A DNA stretch of 60,135 bases, taken from Klebsiella pneumoniae (GTDB taxonomy: Bacteria; Myxococcota_A; UBA796; SXON01). Shown here piece by piece: positions 51,862 through 60,135 of this stretch. Position 1 is the first letter of the stretch; the number at the start of each line of letters is the position of its first letter. The DNA is taken from NCBI GenBank assembly GCA_945861635.1, contig CAMAWH010000031.1:1-60135 (forward strand), written 5' to 3'. Position numbers and translations under genes: made by a program. Below the pieces are notes generated by a model. It was not told the origin of the DNA, searched no databases, and worked only from the letters and a program-made list of their open reading frames with translations.

Positions 51862-54133
51862 GGGCGTTCGGGTGTTGCGCCATGGTCTTCGGCGGCAGCA
51901 GGGCCAGCATCGCAGGGAGGACCATGAGGTCGCCAAAAACGCCCGTGCCGAGCGCGAGCGCGGTGAGCAATCCGAACCATGCCACGCTTTTGATTTCCGC
52001 AAGTCCGAGTACAGAAAATCCGAGCGCGAGGACGATGGCTGTGATGACGAGGCTGCGCCCAACCGCACGGACGGTGACCAGAGCGGCGTGGCTAGGATCT
52101 CCTTGCCGTTGAAGCTCGTGCTGGTACCGGTAGAGGAACTGAACGGTGTCGTCGACAACCAGACCGAGCACGATGGCGCCGATGGTCACCGTTGCGACGT
52201 CGAGACGGATTCCAGCGAATCCCATGACGCCGAGCGTGATGAGGATGGGAACGAGGTTGGCGGGTACGGCCAGGGCGGCGAGGCGAATGCTGCGAAATAG
52301 CGTCGCGATGAGTCCGAAGATGAGCACAAACGCGAGTCCAAAGCTTGAGAGTTGGCTCTGTACGATGTACTTCATCATGTGGACGTACAGCGGCAGGTAG
52401 CCGGTAGCCTCCACCGTGACGCCGGGCGGGAGCGCCGCAAGCGCGGTGAGCCGCTCGATCATTTTCCCGGTGTCATTCGCGGAAAGGACGGGTACGCCAA
52501 CGGTTACCCTCGCGGCCTTCCAGTCTCCCGTGACTTGACGGGAAAGGTCCACGTCGGGAGAGGCGGTGTAAAGGAGGAACGACTGCTCGATGGCCGCAGG
52601 ATCGTCGGGAACGACGTCGGCATGGTCGGCGCGCAGTTCGCGGTTGAGACGCTTGGCAACATCGGCCACGCTGGATGCCCACCCGACGTCACCGGACGCC
52701 TCCATCGCGCGTTCCCACTTCTCAATCGCCGCAAGTGTTTCAGGTTCATCCACCCGATTCGGAGCATGGACCACGAATTCGAGGGGGGTGTAGGGCCCGA
52801 GGTGCGATTCAATCCAGGCGCTGTCCTGCCGCACCTTATGGTGATCGCGCAGATAGTCGATAGAGTAGGTGTCAACCTCAATTTTCGATATTCCCAGCGC
52901 GCTGACGAGCGAAACGAACGCGGTGAACACCAGCACGGGTACCGGGCGTGAAAGCGCGAAATGCGCGCAACCGTCCACCATTCGCTGAATCCGACCGGAG
53001 TCGGAAAGCACAGGTTGTACATGGGGAGAGAGCAGGGCTATCGGGCAGAGCACGAAGGCAATGACGAGCGCGAACACGAGTCCGAGGGCGGCAAAAATGC
53101 CCAGATCTCGCAACACGGCCATCGGTGCGGTTGCCAACGAGGCGAAACCTACGGCCGTCGTGACGGTGTTGAACAGGCAAGGCATGAATACGAACCCCGC
53201 CGCGCGCCGAACGAGCTCCGTGCGCGTGCCCGTCCATCCAACGGACAACTCCGCGACGTAGTTCATCACATGCACGCAGTCCGAGATCCCGATGATCAGC
53301 ATCAGCGTCGGCAGGATCATCGTGACCATGTTGATGTCGCGCCCCGCCAGGCCGTACGCTCCCATGAGCCACACGGCGCTGAGGCCCACGGCGAGCATTG
53401 CGATCAGCATGGCCCGCACGCGTGCAAACGTGATCCAGAGGAGCACGACGATCAGCGCGTAGCTTACGACGATGAAGACGCCGGAATCGACCGTGGACAG
53501 TCGGTTGAGCGCGGCGTAGATGACGCCGATCCCGGCCGTGCGGTGGTCATCGCCAAGGACGGGCGCAACGGCCGTGCGGAGATCGGCGATCACCTGGTCG
53601 CGGCGGGCGTCGAAATCGGCCATCGCCTTCATCTGCACGACGACGAGCGCCGTCTTTCCGTCGCGACTGACGAGGCGTCCGGCGTAGAGCGGGTCCGTTG
53701 TGACGCGCCGCTGGAGTGCCATCCAGTCCGGAGACGGACCGACCAGGTCGTTGATGTCGAGGAAGTCGATCCCATCGGCGTCGGTGCCCGAGCGAATGTC
53801 GGCAATCGTCGCAAGTGAGGAGACCCGTGCCACGCCCTCGACGCCGGCCGCCGCCGAACCGACCGCGCGAATCCTGCCCATCACCGCGTCGGAAAACACG
53901 CCCGCTTCATCGAAAACGGCGATGGCCACCACCTCGTCGTTGCCAAACACCCGCTGAAACTCGTGGTACGCGGTGAGGGAAGGATCGCCGTCTACGAACC
54001 AGACTTCCACCGCGTTATCGACGCCAACGCGGGTGAGGCCGAAGCCCGCGACGGCCGTAATCGCGGCGAGCCCGGCCAGCGCTGTCCAGCGAAAGCGCAA
54101 GACCATGTCAACCAACCGCTCGCCGAACGTCAT
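51839..54133 (-). CDS. MMPL/RND-superfamily exporter (HAE3-like)
   Basis: 764 residues with two homologous halves, each one helix, a large periplasmic loop and five helices. Indicative segments are AVEVWFVDGDPSLTAYHEF, LPTLMLIIGISDCVHVMNYVAEL in the first half and VATVTIGAIVLGLVVDDTVQFLYRY in the second. These are the RND helix-4 equivalents with acidic residues. Related proteins move lipids, hopanoids or sterol-like molecules from the inner membrane. The ATG at 54133 overlaps the stop of the BtaA-like gene (ATGA), making it the last gene of the UbiA operon and a likely exporter of its product. Confidence 0.9.
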   Translation of the reverse strand: MTFGERLVDMVLRFRWTALAGLAAITAVAGFGLTRVGVDNAVEVWFVDGDPSLTAYHEFQRVFGNDEVVAIAVFDEAGVFSDAVMGRIRAVGSAAAGVEGVARVSSLATIADIRSGTDADGIDFLDINDLVGPSPDWMALQRRVTTDPLYAGRLVSRDGKTALVVVQMKAMADFDARRDQVIADLRTAVAPVLGDDHRTAGIGVIYAALNRLSTVDSGVFIVVSYALIVVLLWITFARVRAMLIAMLAVGLSAVWLMGAYGLAGRDINMVTMILPTLMLIIGISDCVHVMNYVAELSVGWTGTRTELVRRAAGFVFMPCLFNTVTTAVGFASLATAPMAVLRDLGIFAALGLVFALVIAFVLCPIALLSPHVQPVLSDSGRIQRMVDGCAHFALSRPVPVLVFTAFVSLVSALGISKIEVDTYSIDYLRDHHKVRQDSAWIESHLGPYTPLEFVVHAPNRVDEPETLAAIEKWERAMEASGDVGWASSVADVAKRLNRELRADHADVVPDDPAAIEQSFLLYTASPDVDLSRQVTGDWKAARVTVGVPVLSANDTGKMIERLTALAALPPGVTVEATGYLPLYVHMMKYIVQSQLSSFGLAFVLIFGLIATLFRSIRLAALAVPANLVPILITLGVMGFAGIRLDVATVTIGAIVLGLVVDDTVQFLYRYQHELQRQGDPSHAALVTVRAVGRSLVITAIVLALGFSVLGLAEIKSVAWFGLLTALALGTGVFGDLMVLPAMLALLPPKTMAQHPNAPTALDPA

Positions 54134-55236
54134 CGCACGATCTCCACGTTGAATCCCCCATACACGAACGCGCGGTCTCCGGCGAGCAGCGCTGCGGCAA
54201 CTGCCTCCCGACGCTCGATCCGAGGCGCCAATTCGGGCGGACAGCTGCGCGGAACAAGTAGGTTCCAATAGGCGATTCGCGCTCCCGGAACTGCCGCGTC
54301 CGCGGTGCGCGACAACAGCGCGGCGTGGTGCAGTGCAGGCACATATTCGAAGATGTTTGAATAGTTGAAGGCTGAAAACTTCTGCCCAGCGCCGAGGAAT
54401 TCCTCCAGCGGGGCGTGGACGAAACGAATCCGTTCCGCGGCGGCGTTCAATTTCCCGTGCCCATCCGTCGTCAGCCACGGATGCGCCGTCTCCAGGTTGC
54501 CGTGGTTACCCGTCAACATCCAGCGCAGAAAATAGTTTGTCTGTACGGGAATTTCAGTGAGCGCATGCCGCGCCCTGTCGAGGAAGCGCCCGCCGACGTC
54601 TCCCTGTACCTGCGCAAAGTGTTCCGGACTCCGCCCGGTTCTCGCCATCACCGCCCGCGAGAAGAAGACGCGGAAAAGCGTTCGCCACCGCCACGAGTCC
54701 CAGCGCGCCGCAAAAAAGGTGCGTTGCTCTTCGAGCGTCGTACACGCCAGCAGGTCAGCAACCGCCTGCTGGTTGTGGACGACCGGCAGGATTCGCTCCC
54801 GAAACATGGCGAGGTACTTTTCGAATCGCCCAGCACCGAGGATGCCCGCCCGGATTGTGTCCTCGTGGGCATCCCAGTAGCGGCGGGCGTCGTCCGAGAG
54901 TCTTTCACGCAGGTAGTGGTAGAACCAGATTCTTCGCCCGAAATGTCCAAGGCCGAACAGCGACCGGACGGACTGCACCGGCAGGAATCGTACGGCGGTC
55001 AGCTTGAGCTCCGCGAGCGCGAGCTGCGGGAGCGAAAGGTCGATGCACGTGACGGACCGCGCGCCGTCGATGGCAAGGGCGAACGAATTGTCGCCCGCCG
55101 AGGCGATCGAAAGCACGTCGTCGTCGGGACCGACGCGGAGAGCGGCAGAAAGCACGGCGGGATCTTCCCAGCATTGTGCGTAGGAGATGCCCTTGGCGAG
55201 CACCGAGTCGGCCATCGTTGACCGCATCTCGCTCAC
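54130..55236 (-). CDS. DUF3419 / BtaA-like SAM:lipid 3-amino-3-carboxypropyl transferase
   Basis: 368 residues. KGISYAQCWEDPAVLSAAL, VLSIASAGDNSFALAI and CIDLSLPQLALAELKLTAVR are the family signatures. BtaA moves the 3-amino-3-carboxypropyl group of S-adenosylmethionine to diacylglycerol, the first step to betaine lipids. No BtaB-type N-methyltransferase is fused or nearby, so a free homoserine-type headgroup or another acceptor is possible. Its GTG overlaps the stop of the PEP-synthase-like gene, and its stop overlaps the MMPL start. Confidence 0.85.
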   Translation of the reverse strand: MSEMRSTMADSVLAKGISYAQCWEDPAVLSAALRVGPDDDVLSIASAGDNSFALAIDGARSVTCIDLSLPQLALAELKLTAVRFLPVQSVRSLFGLGHFGRRIWFYHYLRERLSDDARRYWDAHEDTIRAGILGAGRFEKYLAMFRERILPVVHNQQAVADLLACTTLEEQRTFFAARWDSWRWRTLFRVFFSRAVMARTGRSPEHFAQVQGDVGGRFLDRARHALTEIPVQTNYFLRWMLTGNHGNLETAHPWLTTDGHGKLNAAAERIRFVHAPLEEFLGAGQKFSAFNYSNIFEYVPALHHAALLSRTADAAVPGARIAYWNLLVPRSCPPELAPRIERREAVAAALLAGDRAFVYGGFNVEIVR

Positions 55237-57623
55237 GGGATCGGCTCCACCGTTCCGGCGGCCCCGTCCATGCGGACGCGATCGCCCGTTTTCAACGCCG
55301 CGGTGAGTCCCTTGATCCCGATGATCGTCGGAAGGCCAAGTTCACGCGCGACCACCGCGGAGTGCGATAGTAACGAGCCCCGCTCCACGAGCAGGCCGGA
55401 GATCGCTGGGTAAAGCGGCACCCACCCCGGGTCCGTTCGGAACGCGACCAGGATCTCTCCGTTCAGCGAGGCGCCCTCGTGCGGGTCGGCCAGGACAATC
55501 ACCGGCCCGGTTACGATGCCGGGGCAGGCGCCGGTGCCGACCAGCCCGCCGGTGTTGGCAACGGCGGGACGGAAAAAGCGATTGTATGCGTGGACGGCGC
55601 CGCGCGTGTGGAAGCGCTCACTCGGGACCTCGCCAGCACGATACCCGTCGAATTCACGCCGACGCACCATGATGGTTTCCTTGAATGCGAGAGAGGCGGC
55701 GGTTCCCCGAACCCAGCCGAGCAACTCCGGCACGGTCAGGTAGAACACGTCATCGACATGCGTGATCGCCCCAACGCGCACCATGTGCACGGCGAGCGCT
55801 CGAAAAATATCTCGAACGAGGCCGAAGATTCGCGTGCGCAAGAAGCGGAGATTTTCGCGATCGCGGACGCGCGCCCTCGCCATCCCCAGCACCCAGCGAA
55901 AGACGACGCGGCGCAGGCCATGCAACGGAGCGAAGGCCCGGCGCTCCGCCTCCACCCGCACGGCCTGTTCGCCGCCTGTTGTTACCGGTGGTGCACGAAG
56001 GTAGTTTCGCAATGACTCCCACAGGAAGCTCGCGTCCTGGCGGAGTGACGGTGTCTCCAGCTTCAGCTCGTTGACGCAGCGATCACCGTAGCGCGCGATG
56101 TACTCATCCCATGCCGCGCGAAAGCCAGGTACGGCAAAGGCTTCCTCCTCGGTGAGCGCCGCCGAGACCTTCCCTCGGAGGATTTCTGCCATCGTAAGCG
56201 CGGCGTGCATTGGTGCCACAGACTCCAGACCGCCTTCGCCGGCAAGAAGCTCGTTGTGGAGCTGCCCGCTGTCTCCCACCCACGTTCCGCAGAGTTTACG
56301 GAGCGTGCCGTAAAAGATCATCGTGAGAAAATCGTTGGTGATGGGCACTGACCACGCCCAAAGCAACTCGCGCTCGAGCACTTCGTAGGCATCGACAAGC
56401 TCCTCGGGAGCCATCGTTGTCAGGTCGCGGTTGCGCCAATCGATGTACGTGCGGTCGAAGTGGGTGTGAAAGCCGGCCACGTCGGCGTCAATCGTGCGGG
56501 TGCGCCACATCATCGTCACGCCGAGGCGCACGAGCCGCGGCAGACCCCGCCAATTACGGGCCTCGACCATCCCCGCGTCCTCGTCCGCCGCGACCTCACC
56601 GACCCCCATCATCTGTTCCATGAACGCGCGGTTGAACGAGTACCCGGGCAGCAGTTGGACGGCGCGATACCAGGCATTCAGATTGTAGAAAACGCGGCCG
56701 CGAATGAGACCGATCATTCGCGGAAAGATGGAGCTGTTCGCGCGAATGACGTCGTCTTCTACGCCCATCACCCGCAAGAACAACTGATAGACGATGGTGT
56801 AGGCGTGGTTGGCGAAGGAATAGGTCAGCGGCGTCGTGACGCCGTTGTACGACTCGATGATGTTCGAGTTGTCCCATAAAAGGCGGCGACCCGTCGGAAT
56901 CGGCGTCGTTATGGGCCGCGCCTGGAGGAAGTAGATCTCGCTGCCTCTTCGCGTCCACTCGATGTCAAGGGGGCAGCCGAACGTGACCGCGAGGCACTGG
57001 CACTGGGCGGCGAGGCTGGCCGCCTGTTCCGTCGTGAGGGTAATTTCGCGCGGATCGGCGGCGACCTCGGTCGGAGCACCGTCTACAAGGCGCACCGCGG
57101 CATCCTTCTCGGCCAGTTCGGCGCTCACCGTGCCATCCGCAGCGACGCGAAATGTGTCGCACGGAACGAGGCCCTGAACGACGCCCTCCCCGAGCCCAAG
57201 GCCTGCCGAAAGCAGGGCGCGATCGGGATCTTCAGGGGTCGCGGTGAAGCAGACTCCACTGGCATCCCCCTCGATCATCTGCTGGACGACGACGGCCACT
57301 GGAGAGGGGAGGAGTCCGTGCATCGTGCAGTAGGCGAGAACACGTTCTCCGTGGCCGCTTTCCCGGCACGCAAACACGGCAGCCGCAATGGCTGGCCAGC
57401 CTTCGACGCCGAGCACCGTGACGTACTGCCCCGCAAACGAATGGGCCGTGCCGTCTTCCGCGAGCGCGCTTGACCGCACGGCAACCCGCCCGCCGATCCG
57501 GTTGTACGCCTCCTGGAAGGTCTCCGCATCGGCGTCGGCCACGATGACGAAAAACGGCGGCACGACCGCTCCCGCGGCCGCGAGCCGGCGGAGACCGGCC
57601 GCCTTGCCGCCCTCGCCTACCAT
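55233..57623 (-). CDS. PEP-synthase-like / rifampicin-phosphotransferase-like ATP-dependent dikinase
   Basis: 796 residues. The N-terminal ATP-grasp domain has GGKAAGLRRLAAAGAVVPPF, VRSSALAEDGTAHSFAGQY, VVVQQMIEGDASGVCF and DIEWTRRGSEIYFLQARPIT. The C-terminal swivelling phosphohistidine domain has LLVERGSLLSHSAVVAREL with the phosphate-carrying His. Between them lie about 350 residues of helical sequence, not the PEP/pyruvate barrel. That layout matches rifampicin phosphotransferases, which move the beta-phosphate of ATP to a small-molecule hydroxyl. Here the acceptor may be a lipid or prenyl intermediate. The start at 57623 overlaps the UbiA gene by 7 bp. Confidence 0.85.
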   Translation of the reverse strand: MVGEGGKAAGLRRLAAAGAVVPPFFVIVADADAETFQEAYNRIGGRVAVRSSALAEDGTAHSFAGQYVTVLGVEGWPAIAAAVFACRESGHGERVLAYCTMHGLLPSPVAVVVQQMIEGDASGVCFTATPEDPDRALLSAGLGLGEGVVQGLVPCDTFRVAADGTVSAELAEKDAAVRLVDGAPTEVAADPREITLTTEQAASLAAQCQCLAVTFGCPLDIEWTRRGSEIYFLQARPITTPIPTGRRLLWDNSNIIESYNGVTTPLTYSFANHAYTIVYQLFLRVMGVEDDVIRANSSIFPRMIGLIRGRVFYNLNAWYRAVQLLPGYSFNRAFMEQMMGVGEVAADEDAGMVEARNWRGLPRLVRLGVTMMWRTRTIDADVAGFHTHFDRTYIDWRNRDLTTMAPEELVDAYEVLERELLWAWSVPITNDFLTMIFYGTLRKLCGTWVGDSGQLHNELLAGEGGLESVAPMHAALTMAEILRGKVSAALTEEEAFAVPGFRAAWDEYIARYGDRCVNELKLETPSLRQDASFLWESLRNYLRAPPVTTGGEQAVRVEAERRAFAPLHGLRRVVFRWVLGMARARVRDRENLRFLRTRIFGLVRDIFRALAVHMVRVGAITHVDDVFYLTVPELLGWVRGTAASLAFKETIMVRRREFDGYRAGEVPSERFHTRGAVHAYNRFFRPAVANTGGLVGTGACPGIVTGPVIVLADPHEGASLNGEILVAFRTDPGWVPLYPAISGLLVERGSLLSHSAVVARELGLPTIIGIKGLTAALKTGDRVRMDGAAGTVEPIP

Positions 57624-58468
57624 GCCGCAATTCCGACGGACACGAGGAGCCCGACGAGCGCCAACGACGCGCCGTTTTCCATGGACTTCGCGCGCTTGTT
57701 CTCTCCCATCATGGCGCGGGCGATCAGCACGCCGCCGAGCAGCGGGTACAGCGGCGTCCATGTGGGCGGCACCGCTGAGGTCAGCGCTCGATCCAGAAGA
57801 ATTCCGCATGCGCCGGCGCCTGCAACCGCGGCGAACACCATCGAGCCGGCAAGCCGCCGCCCGTGCACCGAGGAGTAACTGGGTACCGTCGGCAGTTCCT
57901 CCGCCGGTAATCTCGTCTTCCGCCCAATCTCAAGCGCCACGCTTCCCAGGGAAACCGCGAGGACGAAGATGCCGAAATCCCTGTGCCACTTGGCGCCGGT
58001 CGATGCCCACGAGAACATGGCGAGCAGGCCAACCGCTGGGTTGTGTGTGAGCGCGTAAGTGACGATGTGTTCATTCAGCCAGCGACCAACGCCGAATTCA
58101 AAACGCATCGCCACTGTGAACGCAAACATCGCCGCCCACCACGCGAACGCGTGCCCACCAATGGCCAGCGCGATGGCGCTTTCGCCCACGATCGCCAGCC
58201 CGCCCCACCACTTGAGCATTCGCAACGTGACGACGCCGCGGGACAGGAGGCGCTCCGGATGGGCGATGAGATCCTTGTCGTAGTCCTTGTGCTCGTCGAA
58301 TACGCGCAGGTGAAAAAACGCGAGCCAGACGACGATCCCCGCCCACCAGCGCACGTCACCTCCGCCGAGCCGCACCGCCGCGAGCGAGGCGGCGCCGTGG
58401 AACAGTGCCACCAGCACGGTGTACGGACCCGGCGGGAAGCGCTCCCCGAGGTAAGCTGTCAAGCGCAT
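57617..58468 (-). CDS. UbiA-family membrane prenyltransferase
   Basis: 283 residues, about eight membrane helices. The first Asp-rich motif is VFDEHKDYDKDLIAHPERLL (diphosphate/Mg site). The second is reduced: LEIGRKTRLP, without the usual DxxxD. UbiA enzymes attach polyprenyl chains to aromatic or glycerol-phosphate acceptors. It is the first gene of the four-gene operon, with AATAGT/TAGTCC 6-8 nt before the ATG as a possible promoter. The acceptor cannot be read from sequence. Confidence 0.88.
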   Translation of the reverse strand: MRLTAYLGERFPPGPYTVLVALFHGAASLAAVRLGGGDVRWWAGIVVWLAFFHLRVFDEHKDYDKDLIAHPERLLSRGVVTLRMLKWWGGLAIVGESAIALAIGGHAFAWWAAMFAFTVAMRFEFGVGRWLNEHIVTYALTHNPAVGLLAMFSWASTGAKWHRDFGIFVLAVSLGSVALEIGRKTRLPAEELPTVPSYSSVHGRRLAGSMVFAAVAGAGACGILLDRALTSAVPPTWTPLYPLLGGVLIARAMMGENKRAKSMENGASLALVGLLVSVGIAAW

Positions 58469-58501
58469 CCACGCGGACTATTCACCCACGGCCGGATTTT
58501 C

Positions 58502-59608
58502 ATGCCCATCGCCGTTCGGACGACCGCTGCGCTCTCCGCGCACCTCCCGACCCTCCTTTCGGCGCGCGAAATCGCGCTCGATACCGAATTCCACTCGGAG
58601 CGCTCCTTCTACCCGAAGTTGATGCTGGTTCAGCTCCGGGCGGAGGAGCGCGATCCGTTGCTGATCGACCCGCTCGCGGGTGTGGATCTCTCGGTTCTGC
58701 GGCCGGTATTCGAGCGTGTGCCGTTTGTCGCTCACGCCGGACAGATGGACGTCCAAATCCTACGGCGAGCCGTTGGCGTGGCGCCGAACATCGTTTTCGA
58801 CACGCAGGTCGCCGCGGGGTGCGCCGGCTTCGGCTACCCGACCCGGCTCGCGGAGCTGGTCCGAAAGGTCACGGGGAGGGAGATCAGCAAAGGGGAAACG
58901 CTTTCCGACTGGTCGCGGCGCCCGCTTTCGCCCGACCAGGAGCGCTACGCGGCGGAGGACGTGTTCGTGCTGGCGCCGCTCGTCGCGGCACTCCGTGAGC
59001 GGCTTTCCACGCTCGGAAATACCGAGGTTGCTTCCGGTTGTCTGACGGAAATCATGGCGCGCGCGTTGGCGCCGGAGGACGACGCGGATGCGTGGCGACT
59101 CGTGTTCGGCGGTGGCGTGATGGACGACGCGGAGAAGCAGGCGCTTCGGGCCCTCGCTGCATGGCGCGATGCCTGTGCCCGGGAGTTGGACCTGCCTCGT
59201 CACAATATCGTTGGCGACGCGCTGCTCATCGATCTCGCGCGTCGGCGGCCAACGACGCTCGATCAAATGCGGATGAACCGGCGAATGCACTCGGGTATCA
59301 TCCGGCAACATGGAGAGGCAATCCTCGGCCGGATCGCGGCGGCCATGGAGCTTCCGCCGCTCCCGCGCAGGGCGCCGTTCGGCCAACCAAGGCTGGATGC
59401 CGTGCGCGCCGCAGCACGCGCCGTGGAGGCGGTTCGGGGCGTCGCGCCCGAACTGATTCTTTCAGAGGTGACCCTAAATGTACTCGCGGAAGGGGGTGTG
59501 CCGGACGATTGGCGAAAAAATGCCCTTTCGGAGGACTTTTTTGAATTCTTGAGGAAAAATTGTGCGTTGATGGCGGATGGTACGTTTTTTTACCTGAACC
59601 GCGCGTGA
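58502..59608 (+). CDS. rnd: Ribonuclease D
   Basis: 368 residues. The DEDDy exonuclease domain has Asp27-Thr-Glu29-Phe, FVAHAGQMDVQIL, and SPDQERYAAEDVFVL with the Tyr/Asp pair. HRDC-type helices follow (EKQALRALAAWRDACAREL, NIVGDALLIDLARRRP). It trims tRNA 3' ends and other small RNAs. The ATG is 33 bp from the divergent UbiA start. The length (368) is normal for E. coli-like RNase D. Confidence 0.93.
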   Translation: MPIAVRTTAALSAHLPTLLSAREIALDTEFHSERSFYPKLMLVQLRAEERDPLLIDPLAGVDLSVLRPVFERVPFVAHAGQMDVQILRRAVGVAPNIVFDTQVAAGCAGFGYPTRLAELVRKVTGREISKGETLSDWSRRPLSPDQERYAAEDVFVLAPLVAALRERLSTLGNTEVASGCLTEIMARALAPEDDADAWRLVFGGGVMDDAEKQALRALAAWRDACARELDLPRHNIVGDALLIDLARRRPTTLDQMRMNRRMHSGIIRQHGEAILGRIAAAMELPPLPRRAPFGQPRLDAVRAAARAVEAVRGVAPELILSEVTLNVLAEGGVPDDWRKNALSEDFFEFLRKNCALMADGTFFYLNRA

Positions 59609-59750
59609 CCACGGATTCTGCTATTTTGCAGTTGCTGGACGCCCCAGATCTCGTAAAGTGGATTGTGGGGCTACCCCCATCCGCCGGGCTTCCGGGGCCG
59701 CATTCGCGGCGCCCGGGTCAACCGGTTCCACCGCAACGTGAGGAACAAGC

Positions 59751-59915
59751 ATGATCAAGAAGCTCATTCAGGACGAGTCCGGCGCAACGGCAATCGAATA
59801 CGGTCTGATCGCAGGCCTTGTGGCCGTGGCGATCATCGCGGCTCTCACGCTTCTCGGCGCCAGCCTTGACGACCTGTTCACGGACGTGTCGACCCAACTC
59901 GACGCTACGCACTAG
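59751..59915 (+). CDS. Flp/Fap-type pilin
   Basis: 54 residues. A short basic leader MIKKLIQDESGATAIEYGLI has the Flp processing region: Gly followed by a hydrophobic stretch with the invariant Glu-Tyr. Then a hydrophobic helix AGLVAVAIIAALTLLG and a short polar tail follow. It is the subunit of tight-adherence pili, cleaved by a TadV-type prepilin peptidase. GAGGA stands 7 nt before the ATG. No tad/cpa assembly genes are within the window. A strong terminator follows immediately. Confidence 0.9.
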   Translation: MIKKLIQDESGATAIEYGLIAGLVAVAIIAALTLLGASLDDLFTDVSTQLDATH

Positions 59916-59931
59916 TACAAGGCGGAAGTCA

Positions 59932-59969
59932 GGCGGGCGGTGTCTTCGGACGCCGCCCGCCGTTCTTTT
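59932..59969 (+). terminator. Intrinsic terminator with UUCG tetraloop
   Basis: GGCGGGCGGTGTC and GACGCCGCCCGCC pair over 13 bp (one G-U) around a TTCG loop closed by C-G, followed by GTTCTTTT. It lies 17 bp after the pilin stop. Confidence 0.9.
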
Positions 59970-60135
59970 GGGGCGGCGACGCGCACGGGTGCACGCCACG
60001 ATTGTGATCCCGCCGGTGGCCGCCCCCGGTGCTGAACAGATGAACGCCGCTCATGCCGCCCTCGCCGCCTGCTCGGCACGCCACTCCCAGAAGTCCGCGT
60101 AGCGGTTACTCACACGGCAGCACCTCAGAGCGGCG
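59970..60135. other. Right edge: possible 3' end of a minus-strand gene
   Basis: A minus-strand frame open from the edge ends at a TGA at 60051-60053 and would code for ...NRYADFWEWRAEQAARAA. It may be the C-terminus of a gene starting outside the window, but 28 codons are too few to decide. Nothing else is seen here. Confidence 0.2.

Noticed and set aside
57624..57809. N-terminal extension of the PEP-synthase-like protein
   Set aside because: The extra 62 residues are Arg/Ala-rich, lie inside ubiA, and the canonical GGKAAGL motif begins right after the ATG at 57623.
59609..59750. Sigma-54 promoter for the pilin gene
   Set aside because: I looked for GG-N10-GC with a -24/-12 match upstream of the ATG and found none.

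Overview
The window is 60 kb of dense, high-GC chromosomal DNA from a Gram-negative bacterium. It most resembles a Myxococcota / deltaproteobacterial-type genome. The grounds are lipoproteins processed by LspA and Lgt, two eukaryote-like Ser/Thr kinases with a PP2C phosphatase and FHA proteins, sigma-54 activators, an HD-GYP protein, a MopE/FG-GAP Asp-rich lipoprotein, and Pro/Ala-rich linkers. The placement comes from gene content only. I saw no rRNA, tRNA, IS element, phage gene or CRISPR array. There is no gap above 300 bases without a gene.

Layout. 1-7130 (minus): an edge-truncated double gamma-glutamylcyclotransferase-like protein, a MopE/FG-GAP lipoprotein, a TMTC-like membrane protein and ETF-ubiquinone oxidoreductase. 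7222-13520: lspA-lgt, small lipoproteins, a GAF/HD-GYP protein and alanine dehydrogenase. 13605-21213: a signalling block of zinc-ribbon Ser/Thr kinase, PP2C phosphatase, giant FHA protein and P-loop kinase-like protein, then a DUF1015 protein. 21239-27131: cytochrome c, uvrC, patatin, and a tail-anchored pseudokinase-like coiled-coil protein. 27152-33608: a ceramidase-like lipoprotein coupled to a deoxynucleoside kinase, a TPR-like exported protein coupled to a second Ser/Thr kinase, and a second deoxynucleoside kinase. 33616-41315: RlmI-like methyltransferase, then a YihY / GT51 transglycosylase / membrane protein operon, and comEC. 41312-45945: a divergent pair of unrecognised proteins (degenerate NTPase-like and winged-helix), then a small AIG2-like protein and a DsbH/YyaL-type protein. 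45952-51076: two ferredoxins and a histidine kinase / NtrC / FHA-sigma-54 activator operon. 51145-59915: a GIDE/BAM-domain protein, a four-gene minus-strand operon (UbiA prenyltransferase, PEP-synthase-like phosphotransferase, BtaA-like transferase, MMPL/RND exporter), RNase D and a Flp pilin.

Two things stand out. First, many operon-leading genes carry a -10-like hexamer 5-8 nt before the start codon, four of them with a -35 at 17-18 nt. This predicts leaderless mRNAs, while operon-internal genes use Shine-Dalgarno sites or ATGA/GTGA overlaps. Second, the UbiA/PEP-synthase-like/BtaA-like/MMPL operon looks like a self-contained route for building and exporting an unusual, possibly phosphorylated or aminocarboxypropylated, lipid. 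Convergent genes abut or overlap nearly everywhere, so the region is compact and shows no sign of recent insertion.
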